NCBI GenBank assembly: GCA_039881145.1
Contig: JAYKKI010000027.1
Span: 20,223,001 to 20,287,000, forward strand
Direction: 5' to 3'
Source: Druceiella hillmani
Lineage: Eukaryota; Arthropoda; Insecta; Lepidoptera; Hepialidae
Length of the DNA stretch: 64,000 nt
This document shows positions 48,071-59,578 of this stretch, in pieces; within the stretch, counting starts at the first letter, position 1; each line of letters begins with the position of its first letter. Under the pieces are notes generated by a model, which worked only from the letters and a program-made list of their open reading frames with translations, searched no databases and was not told the DNA's origin. A program made the translations under genes and the position numbers.

Positions 48071-48569
48071 AAGTCTATTGCAGTTCGATTTCTTTAATCA
48101 TTATTTTTAAACTAAAAGTAATGACGTACATCCATTAAATGTTTTATTAAACATATTGCGAATATCTGTTTGGGCAGTAAATTTAAAAAATGGGCAGTAA
48201 GGTGTGAGCAGTAATTTAAGCAAAATCGGTCTTTAAGAAATCTTTAACCTAAGTAGTTCTACAAACACTCGGTAGTAAAAATATGATCGGCCTGTTAAAC
48301 AATGCATATAATTTTGGTTTCGTTGTCAAATTGTTGCGGCAACAGGCCACCCGGTATACAATACTTAATGAAAAATAAATATAAAGTGACTTAAAATTAT
48401 ATTTTGAGGGTGTTTCTGTATATATAAACTTTAAAATTCTAAAACGAGCTAAATGTGTATTTGTAAAAAGGTACGAGTAAACAAACGAAAGAATTTGTGG
48501 GAAATTGACTATATTTATACGCTCGTGAAAGATATTTTTTTATTAATATTTGCAAATGGTTCAATAAAG

Positions 48570-48790
48570 ATACTTTGTGCCATTAAACGTTGAAATTATC
48601 GATAAATAACAAGAACAAACATATTATAACTGTTATGCATTTAATTATCTAACTGCCAATTCAAACATTTCACTGCACATACAATCATTTATCCGCAAAT
48701 AACATTTATTTAAAGTGTCGCTCGTGTAAGACTTTTACTACCGTTATGGATGTTAATAACTGACCAAATTATTTGACATTAGTGCCGTCT
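48570..48790 (+). repeat. Diverged relative of the palindrome centre
   Basis: TTAAACGTTGAAATT, ATTTCACTGCACATAC, CGCAAATAACATTTATTTAA and CGCTCGTGTAAGAC align with 29970-30098 and then with the minus-strand reading of the palindrome spacer. This shows how the undisturbed R block continues beyond the palindrome junction. Confidence 0.7.
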
Positions 48791-49652
48791 GTCACAATTA
48801 ATTCAATTACTGCTAAAATATTTAATACATCCGTGTGAATTTTTATCTGCCCGATGTCACCGCCGGAATGTTTAAAAAATGGTTCAATGAATTACTTCCT
48901 ATTACTTACTAGTTCTTGGTGGCTTAGTTATGTGGTGTTATTTATACGATAATACTTGGTGGTTATTTGCACTATATCTAAATACAAGTACCCATTTTTG
49001 TTATTAGATAATTTTATTATTAGACATAAAGCTATAAAAGAATTTTATGTCTGGTCAAATTCTGCATTTTATTTAATCTCGCTATCTTAAAAAGTTTCGA
49101 GACATTATGAATAAAATGGTATCTGAGGAAATACGCTACGCTAAATGAGCGGACTGTGACCGGTATATAGCTGTGGATGGATTTTCTCTTAGAACGTTGA
49201 GGACCTCTGTTAGTAATAGATTATACTTTAGTCCTAATCATAATATCAAAGTTTGAATTTAGTCCTATGTATTTTGATTCGGCGACACGCGGAGCATGTG
49301 CGATATGCACCAAAGATTACCAGGTAGAACAATTGTCATCGTCTTTATGATCTTCTGTGCATATAGTACACATCAGCGTGTCGCCGGGATGAACTTAACA
49401 CTGGTACAAAATCCCAGGACCTATCAAGTCGACTTAATTTTATATCAAGATATGAGTAACTGTGAAATATTTCGTTTTCAATGAAAGATTTCCAGCTTGT
49501 TTTCAATGTCTTCCGTTGCCTACTTATTTATTCGTGCTGATAGAGATTTTTGTATGAAATAGTTTTTGTGCGTTTTGTTCATCAATATGTTCGTTGTTGT
49601 GTTCCACATAGATAGTAAAATAAATAATAGTAAAAGGAGAAAAAAAAGAGGA
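48791..49652. other. Unassigned, with an 11-bp inverted pair
   Basis: CGGCGACACGC near 49280-49290 and GCGTGTCGCCG near 49376-49386 face each other across about 85 bp. An unrecognised 62-codon frame (49296-49484) overlaps. It could be part of the 3' region of the adjacent LINE or a small MITE. Confidence 0.4.
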
Positions 49653-50150
49653 TTAAACTGAGCCAAAGCTTTTTAAAATTGCCTCTGCCAGTTTCGGTGG
49701 TTCGTTGCTATACAAGAATTCTTGCAGCAGAACGCTCAGTGGGAACATTCTCATTTTAGGATGTTTGCTGCGAAAGCTGGGCTCTCAAAGATATGCTTGG
49801 GGGAGAGCTGGACTTCCGGGCAGTTCTTGCAATGAGTATAAGTTCCGAAATTGTCTGGGTGCATTTCCATGGCTTTAAGGTAATTAGTTCTTAGTCGGGC
49901 TATTGTAGATGTGATATGTCCAGAGCAGTTGAGATCAGTAATGAGGGGTTTTTTAAAGGTGTGGATCAAAATTCTGCACCTTGTTACTGCGTCAGCATTT
50001 GCAAGTATGAAGGTGTTATGTAAATATGGTGGCGAATCGAGGTCTCTGGCTTCTTTGGCTAGAGTATCAGTGCACTCGTTTCCCTCTATATTGACGTGTT
50101 TAGGAATCCATTGCATCGTACAGAATTTTTCCGCTATCTGTCTGTTCTGG
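49653..50150 (-). pseudogene. LINE ORF2 C-terminus with RNase H remnant
   Basis: On the minus strand RQIAEKFCTMQWIPKHVNIE is followed by GNECTDTLAKEARDL, matching the end of RNase H domains in R1/I/jockey-like LINEs ('WiPgH.gi.GNe.aD.LAk.a'). After it come ARLRTNYLKAMEM and the zinc-knuckle-like C-x2-C block HCKNCPEVQLSPKHIFE. A stop at about 49750 is bypassed by a frame change that restores MRMFPLSVLLQEFL and KLAEAILKSFGSV, ending at TAA 49653-49655. The 5' break coincides with the start of R copy D at about 50150, so either the LINE inserted 5'-truncated at that edge or D was joined there. The earlier RNase H acids and RT are absent. Confidence 0.85.
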
Positions 50151-50765
50151 TAACGTCTGATCCTAAAGGAACTTCAGATCGATTGCTACTCCTGGCCAGC
50201 CAAATCATTGTATTTAACTTTGCATCGTAACATTTAAGCAAAAAGATAAAAGTGTTTCGAGGTCAATTGTTGCAGTCGAATGCATCCTCAAATCAAATAC
50301 ATACACTAAATGTGATCAATATGGATGTTAACGAGTGGCAGCGACGAGAGTGAAATAAATTTCGTCACGCGCTAAATAAAGATATCGATCAACGCTGCGC
50401 CCCAATAAACTGTGGCAGCAAACAAATAACTGACTGAATTGATTCGCGAAATCTATCTTCTTCAGTGGTAATGAAACGCAAATAGATACAGACCAGAGTT
50501 AACTTTTCGCGGAGCTGCTGCTTCAGCGATAGTGAAACCCACATAGATTCGAGTCACAGTTAGCTTTATGCACAACTGTATTTTGTGAAGGATTACGGAG
50601 TCAAATGTATTCAAGTGCACTAGGAGCACAATACGATTTGTGTTAGTTTTGCGCATAACCAACTCAGGAGCTGAATTGTCTTTATGCATTTCGAAGCATG
50701 GCGGTTTTGATAATTTATTAGAAAGTAGATTTACTTTCGATTTAGATTTACTTTTTTGTAGATAT
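50151..50765 (+). repeat. R block, copy D (short, interrupted)
   Basis: It begins TTCTGGTAACGTCTGATCC, like copy C, but skips much of the region before island I1. It is interrupted at 50765 by a LINE insertion. It is more diverged than A, B, C, E and F. Confidence 0.7.
50268..50690 (+). repeat. Island I1, copy 7 (R block D)
   Basis: TTGCAGTCGAATGCATCC, GCGCTAAATAAAGATATCGA, GGCAGCAAACAAATAACTGA and AAGTGCACTAGGAGC keep the island order. The region from TTCTTCAGTGGTAATGAAAC to CACAACTG is partly duplicated, with two GAAAC..CA.ATAGAT words at about 50471 and 50534. Confidence 0.8.
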
Positions 50766-50999
50766 AATAATGATAATAATAATAAAGCTTTATTAAATTC
50801 CATATAAAAAGTTACATACATGCAACATGCAATAAAAAATAAATAATAAATAACAACAAAAATTAAAAAGGATGACATTTGTATACAATGTATAAAAAAT
50901 TAAAATAGAATAGTAAAATTAATTAATGCTCATGATAATTTACATTGACAATTATTATATAAAATTTTTATATTATTTATTAAATTTATATGGACCCCC

Positions 51000-51200
51000 T
51001 TAGGGTAAAAAAGCCTCCTCCAAAGTTTGCCATTCGTCTCTATCTTTGACTGTTTGGAGCCATTCGCAACCTGCTGTAGCCCCGATCTCGTCAGCTCATC
51101 TGGCATTGAGTCTGCTCGGCATCTTCGGTAATTTTTTCCTCTGAGAAACTTGATGAACGTTGAGTGGTGGATGCACTGAGAGTCTTGTCCTTTTTGTGTG
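51000..51200 (-). pseudogene. Terminal fragment of LINE ORF2
   Basis: The minus strand reads GKNYRRCRADSMPDELTR and then, one frame over, AGCEWLQTVKDRDEWQTLEE and AF before a stop. The W-x2-x-A/V-x-DR-x-W pattern is the usual ending of RTE/jockey-like ORF2 proteins. It is joined almost directly to the ORF1 stop at 51225, which defines the internal deletion. Confidence 0.7.
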
Positions 51201-51224
51201 TTCGTGATTCCTGGGTGTTTGGGA

Positions 51225-51892
51225 TTATAAGTTATTTTCAGGAGATGTTGAAAGGGTTCTTTTCTTGTTTCCTGTTGTGATTTCCGGGTTGTTTTTTAAT
51301 ATGATTAATTTATCGTATTTTATTATAGCTCTCTTTCCTTTTTCTTTCTCGATTCTTACTTGTATCTGCAATTCCTTTCTTTTCTCTAATACTTTTAGCG
51401 GATAATCTTCTTTTATGTAGTATGCAGTGTCGTTGAGAGCTCGTTTTTGTTTGAGAATATTGATTTTTATTCCAAGTGTCGTAAATGTTATGGTGACCGG
51501 ACGGGGTTTGTCTGTTCTTTTACCAATTCTTCTTATGGCTTGTAAGTCCTTACAGTTTATTTTCGTTGTGAAGTACTTGTTTATAAAGTTCATCATATTT
51601 TTTTCTAACTCTAAATAGGATTGTTCCCTTCCTCCACTCCAAAAAATACTAGATTGCGCTGTCTAGCCTCTTTTTCTAAATAATAAAGTTGCTTGCCTTG
51701 ATTGTTTACTTTTTCTTCCAGTTTTTGCAGTTTGGTGTCCCAGACTTGGAGTTTTTTGTCCATGATTTCGTTGATGTTTTTTGTAATTTCCTCTGTTATT
51801 TTTTCTGCACTTTTTGAAATCATATTTTTTTGTTCTTCCATGTCGTTTTGTATTTTTTGAAGTGTTTTCATTATTTCCTCCATAGTCAACAA
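51225..51892 (-). pseudogene. LINE ORF1 protein with one frameshift
   Basis: The N-terminal half (51611-51892) reads MLTMEEIMKTLQKIQND, then a long heptad-like coiled coil rich in E/K/Q/I/L, then LYYLEKEARQRNLVFFGVEE, the start of an RNA-recognition-type fold. The frame then breaks near 51625. In the next frame SYLELEKNMMNFINKYF continues, with LQAIRRIGKRTDKPRPVTI and a basic tail KRALNDTAYYIKEDYPLKVL, ending at 51225. Coiled coil, RRM-like and basic C-terminal domain is the layout of ORF1 RNA-binding chaperones of LINEs. Apart from the single frameshift the protein is complete at about 220 residues, which suggests a fairly young copy. Confidence 0.8.
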
Positions 51893-52556
51893 TCTATGTC
51901 TATAACGCCCTCTTGTGGTATTAGTGAAGAGCTTGGTAGACGTTCGATCGTATAGTTACGCACTTTCTCTAGTAGTATCTCCACTAGCCTCCAGATAGCG
52001 GTGCTAACGTGCGCTAGTCGTCATTAAATGGCGCTAAACGTCTTTGTTTAGCAAAGAAGTGTCTAGAAATTATGTTTGATGACTCATCTTACAGATAGGT
52101 TTTAGGTTATTTTTTTCTTTGTATCACTATTTTTCGTATCTAGCACTGAGTTCGCTTTTTTCATGTATTTAATGTTTTTCGTACTGCACTTTGTAGTGTC
52201 TCTTTAATGGTATTTTTTGTTGTTTTAATAACTTTTTCTCACTATTAATGTTCGTAGTAATTATCACAATTTCTTAAAAGTCACTTGGTATTCACTTTGT
52301 TCTTCATATTGTATCAGTGAATCGCACTTTAAGTTATAGTTTTTAGCACTTTTAATCACTTTTTACACTTGAAATACATATTTTTTACCGTAATTATTGC
52401 GGACACGAAGTAAGCCGTGCACGTGTTTTTTTTTGTAGATATTATAGAATAATTCACTAAAAATTTCTATACATATGATTAGTATCGAATATAAAACCTT
52501 TCCTTTGATAAATTATTAAATAAATTACTATATAGAGTATATTTGACGTCCATTTG

Positions 52557-52640
52557 GTAGAAATTCATTATTGATAATTAAATGAAACTACGTGATGTAG
52601 TATTATTTTTACTTTCTTTAAGTTCTTTACCACGACCTAG
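52557..52640 (-). repeat. Fragment of the 6.3-kb palindrome family
   Basis: GTAGAAATTCATTATTGATA, then ATTAAATGAAACTACGTGAT and CTTTACCACGACCTAG match the family's outer flank plus arm in inverted order. It stops at the edge of segmental duplication copy 2 (52647), so the breakpoint lies at or in this repeat. Confidence 0.8.
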
Positions 52641-53021
52641 ATTAGGTTCTTATTCTAATCTTAAGAATTTATACTTGAATTTTAAGATTTGGAAGTTTGT
52701 GAAATGATTCTGATTTAGTTTTACTCCCGATAAATGGGAAAGCATTAGTTTTAAATTTAGAAAATAATTTTCAAATTTGGATTTGATTGGCAAAAGAAAT
52801 AAATGCATGGAAAGAAAATTTGAGAAAATTACGAGAAATATATCGCAACCCGAGATACCTCAAATATAGAGAGATAAATATTATAATATGGCCACCGAGA
52901 AATATTTTTGAAATATTACAGTTCTCAGGCTTCGATCATCAACAGTCCTGAAGTAAATAAAAAATGAAGATAATAAATTGTGAACATATTTCCTAACCCG
53001 ATTTCTCCCATAAAGTATACA

Positions 53022-53250
53022 ACTCACGTCCGTATGCACCACACACCACCAGGACTCTCAGTCGGATTTACTGACAGGTAAAAAAGTATTTTGTATGGAT
53101 ACTTTAGGAATTAGACCGCGCAATATGGTACGGTCGGTAAAGTAGACTCTTATTCCGACGTAACTGACAGTTAATGAGAAACAGAAATATGTCCTTAACT
53201 GTCAGTAAGTCCGACTGACAGTCTTGATTGCGTATGGTACATATGGCCGT
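53022..53250. mobile_element. MITE with long terminal inverted repeats, copy 2
   Basis: The ends GTCCGTATGCACCACACACC and TGCGTATGGTACATATGGCC face each other. Inside, CAATATGGTACGGTCGGTAA and GACTCTTATTCCGAC are the reverse complement of the core of 19503-19723. It is absent from segmental copy 1, so it inserted after or independently of that duplication. Confidence 0.8.
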
Positions 53251-53499
53251 TAGAGACCGGAAACAAACATTTGCTATTAGGAATAACTCCAAAAACCTTC
53301 AAATTTTTTGAGACTTTATTAAAATTGAAAAATTATTTCTCTGATTTACATTTATTACACGGTTTTCTTTAATTGATAATGACAAAAAGATCTTTTTTAA
53401 TTTTTAAATAATTTTAAGATGAATTTTAAATAATTTTAAGATGGATTATACTACCATAAAAACTACTAAACAAAAACTAGTGCAAAATTTAAAAGTAAT

Positions 53500-54335
53500 T
53501 AAAATTTATAAAACATACTCTGCGCTAATACCTTTTAGTAACCAGCTTTACGACGGTACTTATCACCAGATTCGTTAACATTGTAAGACATAAAGACGAA
53601 AATTAATGACTTCAAGAATGAACATTGCCTACTTGTGACAACTAACATGATAATAAACTGCAACAGTTATATTGTTGTTGTTTAATATCTTCGCTAAGGA
53701 GATAATAAAATGCTATCAGGCATTTTAAAAAAGAGTTGTGTTTCTTTGTAAAGATAAATTTAAAATTTTGTGAACGACATTTATGAAAAATGTCGGAAAA
53801 AGCTTAAATTTTCCAGAGGCGGATACGAGCGGCATATTCAAAATTCTATAGTACGATGTTTCCTTTCTGTACAATAATCACATGCTGCAAGTCTATAAAC
53901 CAATCATTAGAGTTCTCTCTTTCTATTCCTATAAATACTTAAAACGTTATCATTTCAAATGCTAAATAAAAGAAGCATTAAGTAATAATTTAGAAATAAA
54001 AACTGTTTATAATTTGACACGTTTTGAACGTTATTTAAAAAGTTAAATAAATATTATCTACGAGATATTAAAGATATCTATGAGAATAGAGAAATATACA
54101 TTCTTTCAAGAAAATAAAAGTAAAATGAGTGATCGTGTGTTGTAGTGCGATTGCTCACCTCTAAAAGACAGTCGAAGACACCCTTAAACATGTCTAGTGG
54201 GTTTATTGTCCAGACATTGTCTAACTTGATGCGAGAGTGTCGGCTTCTTATTACCATGAGATGTCAGCGGTATTGACGTAGGCCAGTCATGGCAATTAGA
54301 AAACAAGGTTTTCCAAAAAAGGTGGTAATTTATTT
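53500..54335. other. Copy-2-specific insertion of unknown type
   Basis: Segmental copy 1 passes from GTGCAAAAATTAG to TAAAATTCTAGTTAAACAAT (32915-32975) directly; copy 2 has about 0.8 kb between the matching words. The end near 54130-54300 is less AT-rich, with GCGATTGCTCACCTCT and GTCCAGACATTGTCTAACTT. No ORF or TIRs are recognised. Confidence 0.5.
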
Positions 54336-54999
54336 TTAATTCTAGCAACACATTTACTCGATTTTTATTCAAAAAATAGATCAGAAATGTACATATAAAC
54401 AATCTTATCAGTTTATTTTGGTACCGACTGTTTTAAAGCAAATTCAGACCTATTGCTATTCTCGGTTACGCTAATTGTTGGGTTTAGCTTTTTATCGTAA
54501 CATTTAAGATAAAAGATACAATTGATTTAAGGGGAAATTGTTTTAAAAGCAGTGTGTATGCTTAATATTTCTAGGCATCATTTAATATTTCTGGTTGGGA
54601 ATATACTTATCAATGGAAAACTTCGATTTTGGGAAAAGAAAATAAGAATTTAAATTAGTTATTGTAATACTTTTGTATATATTTTCCTACCTCTGACGTC
54701 AATTAGAAAAGTCGCTAGACGTTGTGTACTCGTTATTGGACCATGGAGGTATTCACGTACATGCGAGTACTCACACGACATACGCATAAAACATGCGACA
54801 TGACATACCCACACGACATACGCGCAGACATGAAGGGACTTAATATGCAAACGTATATTTGTATCTTGAACCCAAACAAATACGTTTGCACTGAATCCAA
54901 GTATAAATGCTGATATTTTTCAAAAGTTTTCGCATCTAAAATCGCTTCAGCATCTTCGTACATAAAAGGAGAGTTGACACATCGGAAGATAGGTATTGG

Positions 55000-55430
55000 A
55001 GTTGAAACACTTTTCTTTTATCTTATATAGTTTAGTATAATTTAAAATATAATAAATAACTTAATTCCTCAATCCAAATACATCCACTAAATGTGATCAA
55101 TATGGTGGCCAACGGGCGGCGAGAGACCTGAGTGAAATAAATTGCACCGCGCGCTAAATAAAGATATCGACCAGCGCTCCGCTCCAACAAACTGTGGCAG
55201 TAAACAAACGACTGACTGAATTGATTTGCGTAATACATCTTCTTCAGTGCTAATGAAGCGCAAATATATTCGGGCCCTAGTTTAGTTTGCGCGCAACTGT
55301 ATTTTATGAAGGTTTACGGAGCCAAATGCATTCAAGTGCACTAGAGTAGCCAAATGCATTCAAGTGTATTTGAGTACAGCACGATTTGGTTTTAATGTTA
55401 CGCTTAGCTGATTCAGGAGTTGATTTGTGT
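55000..55430 (+). repeat. Island I1, copy 8 (R block E)
   Basis: Nearly identical to copy B, including the local duplication of GCCAAATGCATTCAAGTG. Small substitutions only. Confidence 0.85.
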
Positions 55431-57234
55431 TTATGTATTTCGAAGCATGGCTGTTTTAATAATTCATTAGCATGTAGATTTACTAGTATCATTAGTACTA
55501 TCATTTACTTGCGTGGACTGTTTATATAAGGATTAATTTCGGTATCGCTATTTAATTTATCAAAAAGCCATCTACTGGGGTCAAGCAGAACTGGTATTAA
55601 CATGTAAATACACTGCATTTTTTTAACCTTATAATATTTCTTCAATATTATTAATTTAAACAAATAATACACAATTAATAACTATTAACATATTTCTATT
55701 TCGCTAATAATAAATAACATTTTTCTATTTCATTATACAGCTGTTCATAGAAGACATCTACCATCCAAATTTCTTGTATAAATATAGTGCCAAGAGTCTA
55801 CGAGTAAAATGGTTGTGACATATGGACAGAAAGTAGGGCATACAGACAGACGGACAGATGGACAGGACGAAATTATAAGGGTTCCGTTTTTACCATTTAG
55901 CTACGGAATCCTGAAAGATCGAATGTATTTGGATCAAAGGAATTTTACCGTAGAAACGTGGCAATGCCCTTTTTCGTATTCGCCGGTGCTCAAAAGTTAT
56001 TTTTAGGTAGTAATCGCGATCATTATTTTGTATTGAAATTGTGGAATCATTTGCAAATATTAATAATATTTTTAACCCTGTAAATATTTTGTCGATCGCA
56101 TATTTTATGCCTAAAAAATCACGAATTTCTCAAGAATTGTGCGATCCAGAACAATGCTGCAATTTTCCTGTAAATTTGAAGTAAGCTTGAAGAAATTTTG
56201 CTTAAAGTTTATTAAGTTGTTTGGGAAATCAAGGGTTATGTAATATTTATAATTATTTTAAAACAATATACCACATTATATAAGAAATTATCAAAAACAT
56301 TTCGAGTCTTTAATTTACCTGTTTATTATTTCTAAATATTAAACCTTCTGTAATGTTTTTATTAAATATATTTGAGAATTTATTGTTGAGATGTGTGAGG
56401 GTTGATATACTTTACAATTATCCTAACTATAAATTTTCTACGTCAGATGAGTTCAGAGAAAAAATGAATCGAACAGACGGACATAGAGACTTCAATGATC
56501 TTCTAGGAGATTTGTTTTTTTTTTCTTTTTGAGCCACGAAACCCTTGTTAAATCGAAATGTTGCCTCGAGAAAAATATGTAAAATTTTGATGTTTTTGTA
56601 GATTCCGTGATTATATTGTAGATATGAAGCAAAGTACAAATATGACTATGAAGACATTTATTCTACATCCATGAAACTTTATCCACTTCACCGGTGTAAA
56701 CATCTGGTGCAATATCAACGTTTCTATCAATATTTTTTAATATCGTTTTAGACTATAACGTTCTGCTTACTATATGAGAGTTATTCCGTCATAATATCGC
56801 AGTAAATTAATTGATGTCTGAAATTAAAAAAATTAGTTTGTTCCTAAAAACTAGACTGTAAAACATACCCGCATATTCGAATATGAGTCTCAGTGAAAAG
56901 AAAATGCTTTATATATATTATACAGGTTGAGTTTAAGCTGTACATGTTCCGTTTGTGCGCTGAATTTATGTTGCAAGAAACAACCGATTTCTCTGAACCT
57001 GTAAGAAGGAAGTCAAGGTCCCATGACTGGGCGGAAATTGTAAGATTTACGCATGTGTAAATAAATAAATGTTTATGAAAATGATAAACAAAAATTACTG
57101 ATCTAATCTTAAACTTCAGTAAAATTTGATTTAAATGATTTTAGTTTAACATCAATAACTTGGAAATAAGCTGAACTATTATCAGCCATTACTAACGTTG
57201 CCATAAAAACATACACCATCCACTCGTGCAGAAT

Positions 57235-57560
57235 TATCTCGCGATGCTTAAATCAAATATTTTACAGTCGCCCACATACCATATAATGTGTTTGGCCGAT
57301 TCGTAAGTACGCGAAAGAAAGCCATTAATTTGGAAAAGTATTTTACACTGACATTTTCATAAAGGCTCGTAATAAAGCACGAGGCGAGCTAACATGTCCC
57401 CAGTGGCCAATATAACCCGCAGACTGGATGCCGGCCGTCCCCGGGCCGGCGATCAAACAACGCGCAGTATCATTGTAAATAAGCTTTGACTGTGCTGCTA
57501 TGTAAATAAGGCGAATAAATAAAGAGCTAGGCGAGGGCGGGGGTTGCAGCAGGGTGGTTT
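57235..57560 (+). repeat. Island I2, copy 5 (R block E)
   Basis: Keeps GCACGAGGCGAGCTAACATG, both GTAAATAAG words and the GAATAAATAAAGAGC end. One change is ACGCGCAGTATC for ACGCGCGGTATC. Confidence 0.85.
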
Positions 57561-58049
57561 TTCCTAGGAACATTGTGGCGTGTGATAAACACCTGCAGCA
57601 ATGGAGTGAAGAGGTTGAGCGGATGGTGTAAATAAGAACGGGGAATGTCCAAGTACGTGTTTAACGACAACATTTTGTTGCATTCCATGTTTTTTTTCAA
57701 TATTTCAGTTTGTAAGTTTTTGTTTATTTTACATTAAAGAAAATTGATGGGAACTTCAGATTTTAAAAGAACGAAGGACGAAGAAAACAGACAACAATTA
57801 AAAATATTGTAGAAAATTCTAACGGAGGACAATATTACAATTAAATTTGAATACGTCCTAATTTACTATTAATATATCATATTCTGGTATATTTGCGAGG
57901 TGATAGTTTACAAGATCTATATTATGGCATAATAGGTTGCCTTGATATAGATCAGATCATGACTTGAGTGTAGCGAAGAATTCTGTGCTGTGAATTTTCA
58001 TATATTTATTTTGGGGTAAAAAGTGATATGTGATATAAAAGAATGGCTT

Positions 58050-58440
58050 AAAAATGCTTATAGTTATAACCAAATCTCTTTATTCCATTCAACTACAGCA
58101 GCTATATCGAGCTATAAACATCGACAGTTAGCAGCGCGCGCCACTCCAGCATAAAGATTGAGATCGTTGGCGTAGGCATTTGGTCCTTTCAATCACGTGG
58201 CTCAGCTTACTTACTGAGGTAGTAAAATAGAAGCGTCCTAAGATTCGAACCCCGGCTGACCACCGACTGCGTAAAATTTGTGTTTGTTAAATACTAAATT
58301 TTGGCGCCAGGCACGACGAGAAAAGAGTTAATAATGTCGGAGAGAAACCTGTTCTTCAAGCCAGTTTCAAAATAAATGATTCATATGATAGAAAACTGTC
58401 TGTTAATTGAAATGCACCATCTCTATTACGCCGAAACGTG
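58050..58440. mobile_element. Copy-2-specific insertion, possible LTR remnant
   Basis: Absent from segmental copy 1 (about 37885-38000). It contains a GATTCGAACCCCGG word and then TTTTGGCGCCAGGCACGACG near 58301-58320. TGGCGCC directly after an AT-rich stretch resembles the primer-binding site that follows a 5' LTR in many retroelements. No matching second LTR or gag/pol frame is seen, and the LTR start was not located. Confidence 0.3.
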
Positions 58441-58768
58441 GTTTCTTTGTCCGTTTGTTTTTGACTTATAACTCCGCAACAATGCAATGAATAAATTTAG
58501 CAGTTTAAGTTATGGAGTAACTCATGTCCGTGGCTTTACGCGCATGGATGATTTTTTTAGGAGATATGAAAAATGTTAATTTATTTATTTCATATACACG
58601 TCATAGTATAACATCTGAAGTATCTTTGGAAATATATTTAATTAAAAATATCGATAAGTAAGTCCGTGAGAGCGAATCTCCGGAGGCGCCTCGAAGAAAA
58701 ATTGTTATGCGGTTGACTCCATCACTCGGATCATCTGAAACAAAAAATCGAAATGCGTTTAAAAGGTG

Positions 58769-58793
58769 ATATATATATATATATATATATATA

Positions 58794-58865
<72 letters not shown>

Positions 58866-58886
58866 CATACATACATATATACACAC
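58769..58886. repeat. (TA)n microsatellite with TACA tail
   Basis: About 95 bp of TA, then ACATACATACATACATATAT. In segmental copy 1 the same place holds a different stretch of about 140 bp, with GGAGGGAGTTTTTT facing AAAAAACTCCCTCT (38370-38482). Confidence 0.9.
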
Positions 58887-59075
58887 TACTATTGACTATT
58901 GAATACCTGTTGATTTATGTGTAGAAATAGTGATTAAATTTTCAAAAGGATCGGTCAAGTAGATTTTGAGTTATAATGTTCACGAACTTCAAAAATGACG
59001 TTTTCGGGAAAATCGATTTAAAGTTTTTTATACTCAAACATCCAAAATTAAGCATCAATAAAAAAAAATTTATAA

Positions 59076-59578
59076 TTACACAGAATCATCATTGCCAGCT
59101 CCGTACAGTGAAACACTGTCATTCAGGATGTTCAACGCATCTTTTTGCTCTTACCTACGTTGGATTCTATCCTCTTTACATGTACGTGGGGCTTGTTCGT
59201 CAGCTCTGGTTATTCGTAGTTCGTCAGATGCGCGCGCCCATTGGTGAGCATTTGGGCCTGTGGAGATGCCCATTTCATTCAAAAAGGACGACAAAGCAAA
59301 AACTCCTTCATTGAAAGTGCATGCTGCTACATTTGCTGCAATTTCAACAACGATTGCAGCACCGCTCACTGATTTTGGAGAGATTTTCCAAATAAGTTGA
59401 TTGAGGCTCTCGTTGTTATTTTGCGTGAAACCTCCAAGACACAGCTGCAAAAGTGCGTCCTTACCAAAATCTTCGTAGATTGGCTTTATGGGTTCTGTGA
59501 CATCTATAGGACGAGCACTGTAGCTGTGAATGTGTCCACAGTATTTGCAGTTACCGCTTACTTCTTCTGCACGGTCTC
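59076..59578 (-). pseudogene. Captured terminal exon of a Mutator-domain protein, copy 2
   Basis: Same exon as 38663-39165. The frame is open from GDRAEEVSGNCKYCGHIHSY through YEDFGKDALLQLCLGGFTQN, NNESLNQLIWKISPKSVSG, FNEGVFALSSFLNEMGISTG and EDRIQRR, and then meets a stop where copy 1 has Gln (TAA for CAA). QKDALNILNDSVSLYGAG follows before the natural TAA. Each copy has its own nonsense mutation, so the fragment was open at the time of duplication. CysxxCys (CKYC) near the start could be part of a zinc-binding motif. The Mutator-type domain assignment rests on the TQNNNESLN..IW..SPK pattern. Confidence 0.75.

Larger units (their letters stand above)
50766..52428 (-). mobile_element. Deleted non-LTR retrotransposon with target-site duplication
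   Basis: A 14-bp target duplication, TTTTTTGTAGATAT, flanks the element (50752-50765 and 52429-52442). On the minus strand it runs from a 5' region of about 540 bp, through ORF1 (51225-51892), to the last part of ORF2 and a 3' end in an ATTATTATTATCATTATTAT microsatellite-like tail (about 50766-50790 on plus). Just past ORF1, 51000-51200 reads AGCEWLQTVKDRDEWQTLEE, like the extreme C-terminus of RTE/jockey-type ORF2 proteins. Endonuclease and reverse transcriptase are missing, so this is a 5'-complete, internally deleted copy of about 1.66 kb that was probably mobilised in trans. It interrupts R copy D. Confidence 0.85.
54335..57770 (+). repeat. R block, copy E
   Basis: Partner of copy B. 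It keeps AAAAAATAGATCAGAAATGT, island I1 (55000), the GACGGACAGATGGACAGG tail (55850) and island I2 (57235). It is truncated near 57770, where it jumps to the GACGAAGAAAACAGACAACA block that in copy B lies 1 kb further on. Confidence 0.8.
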
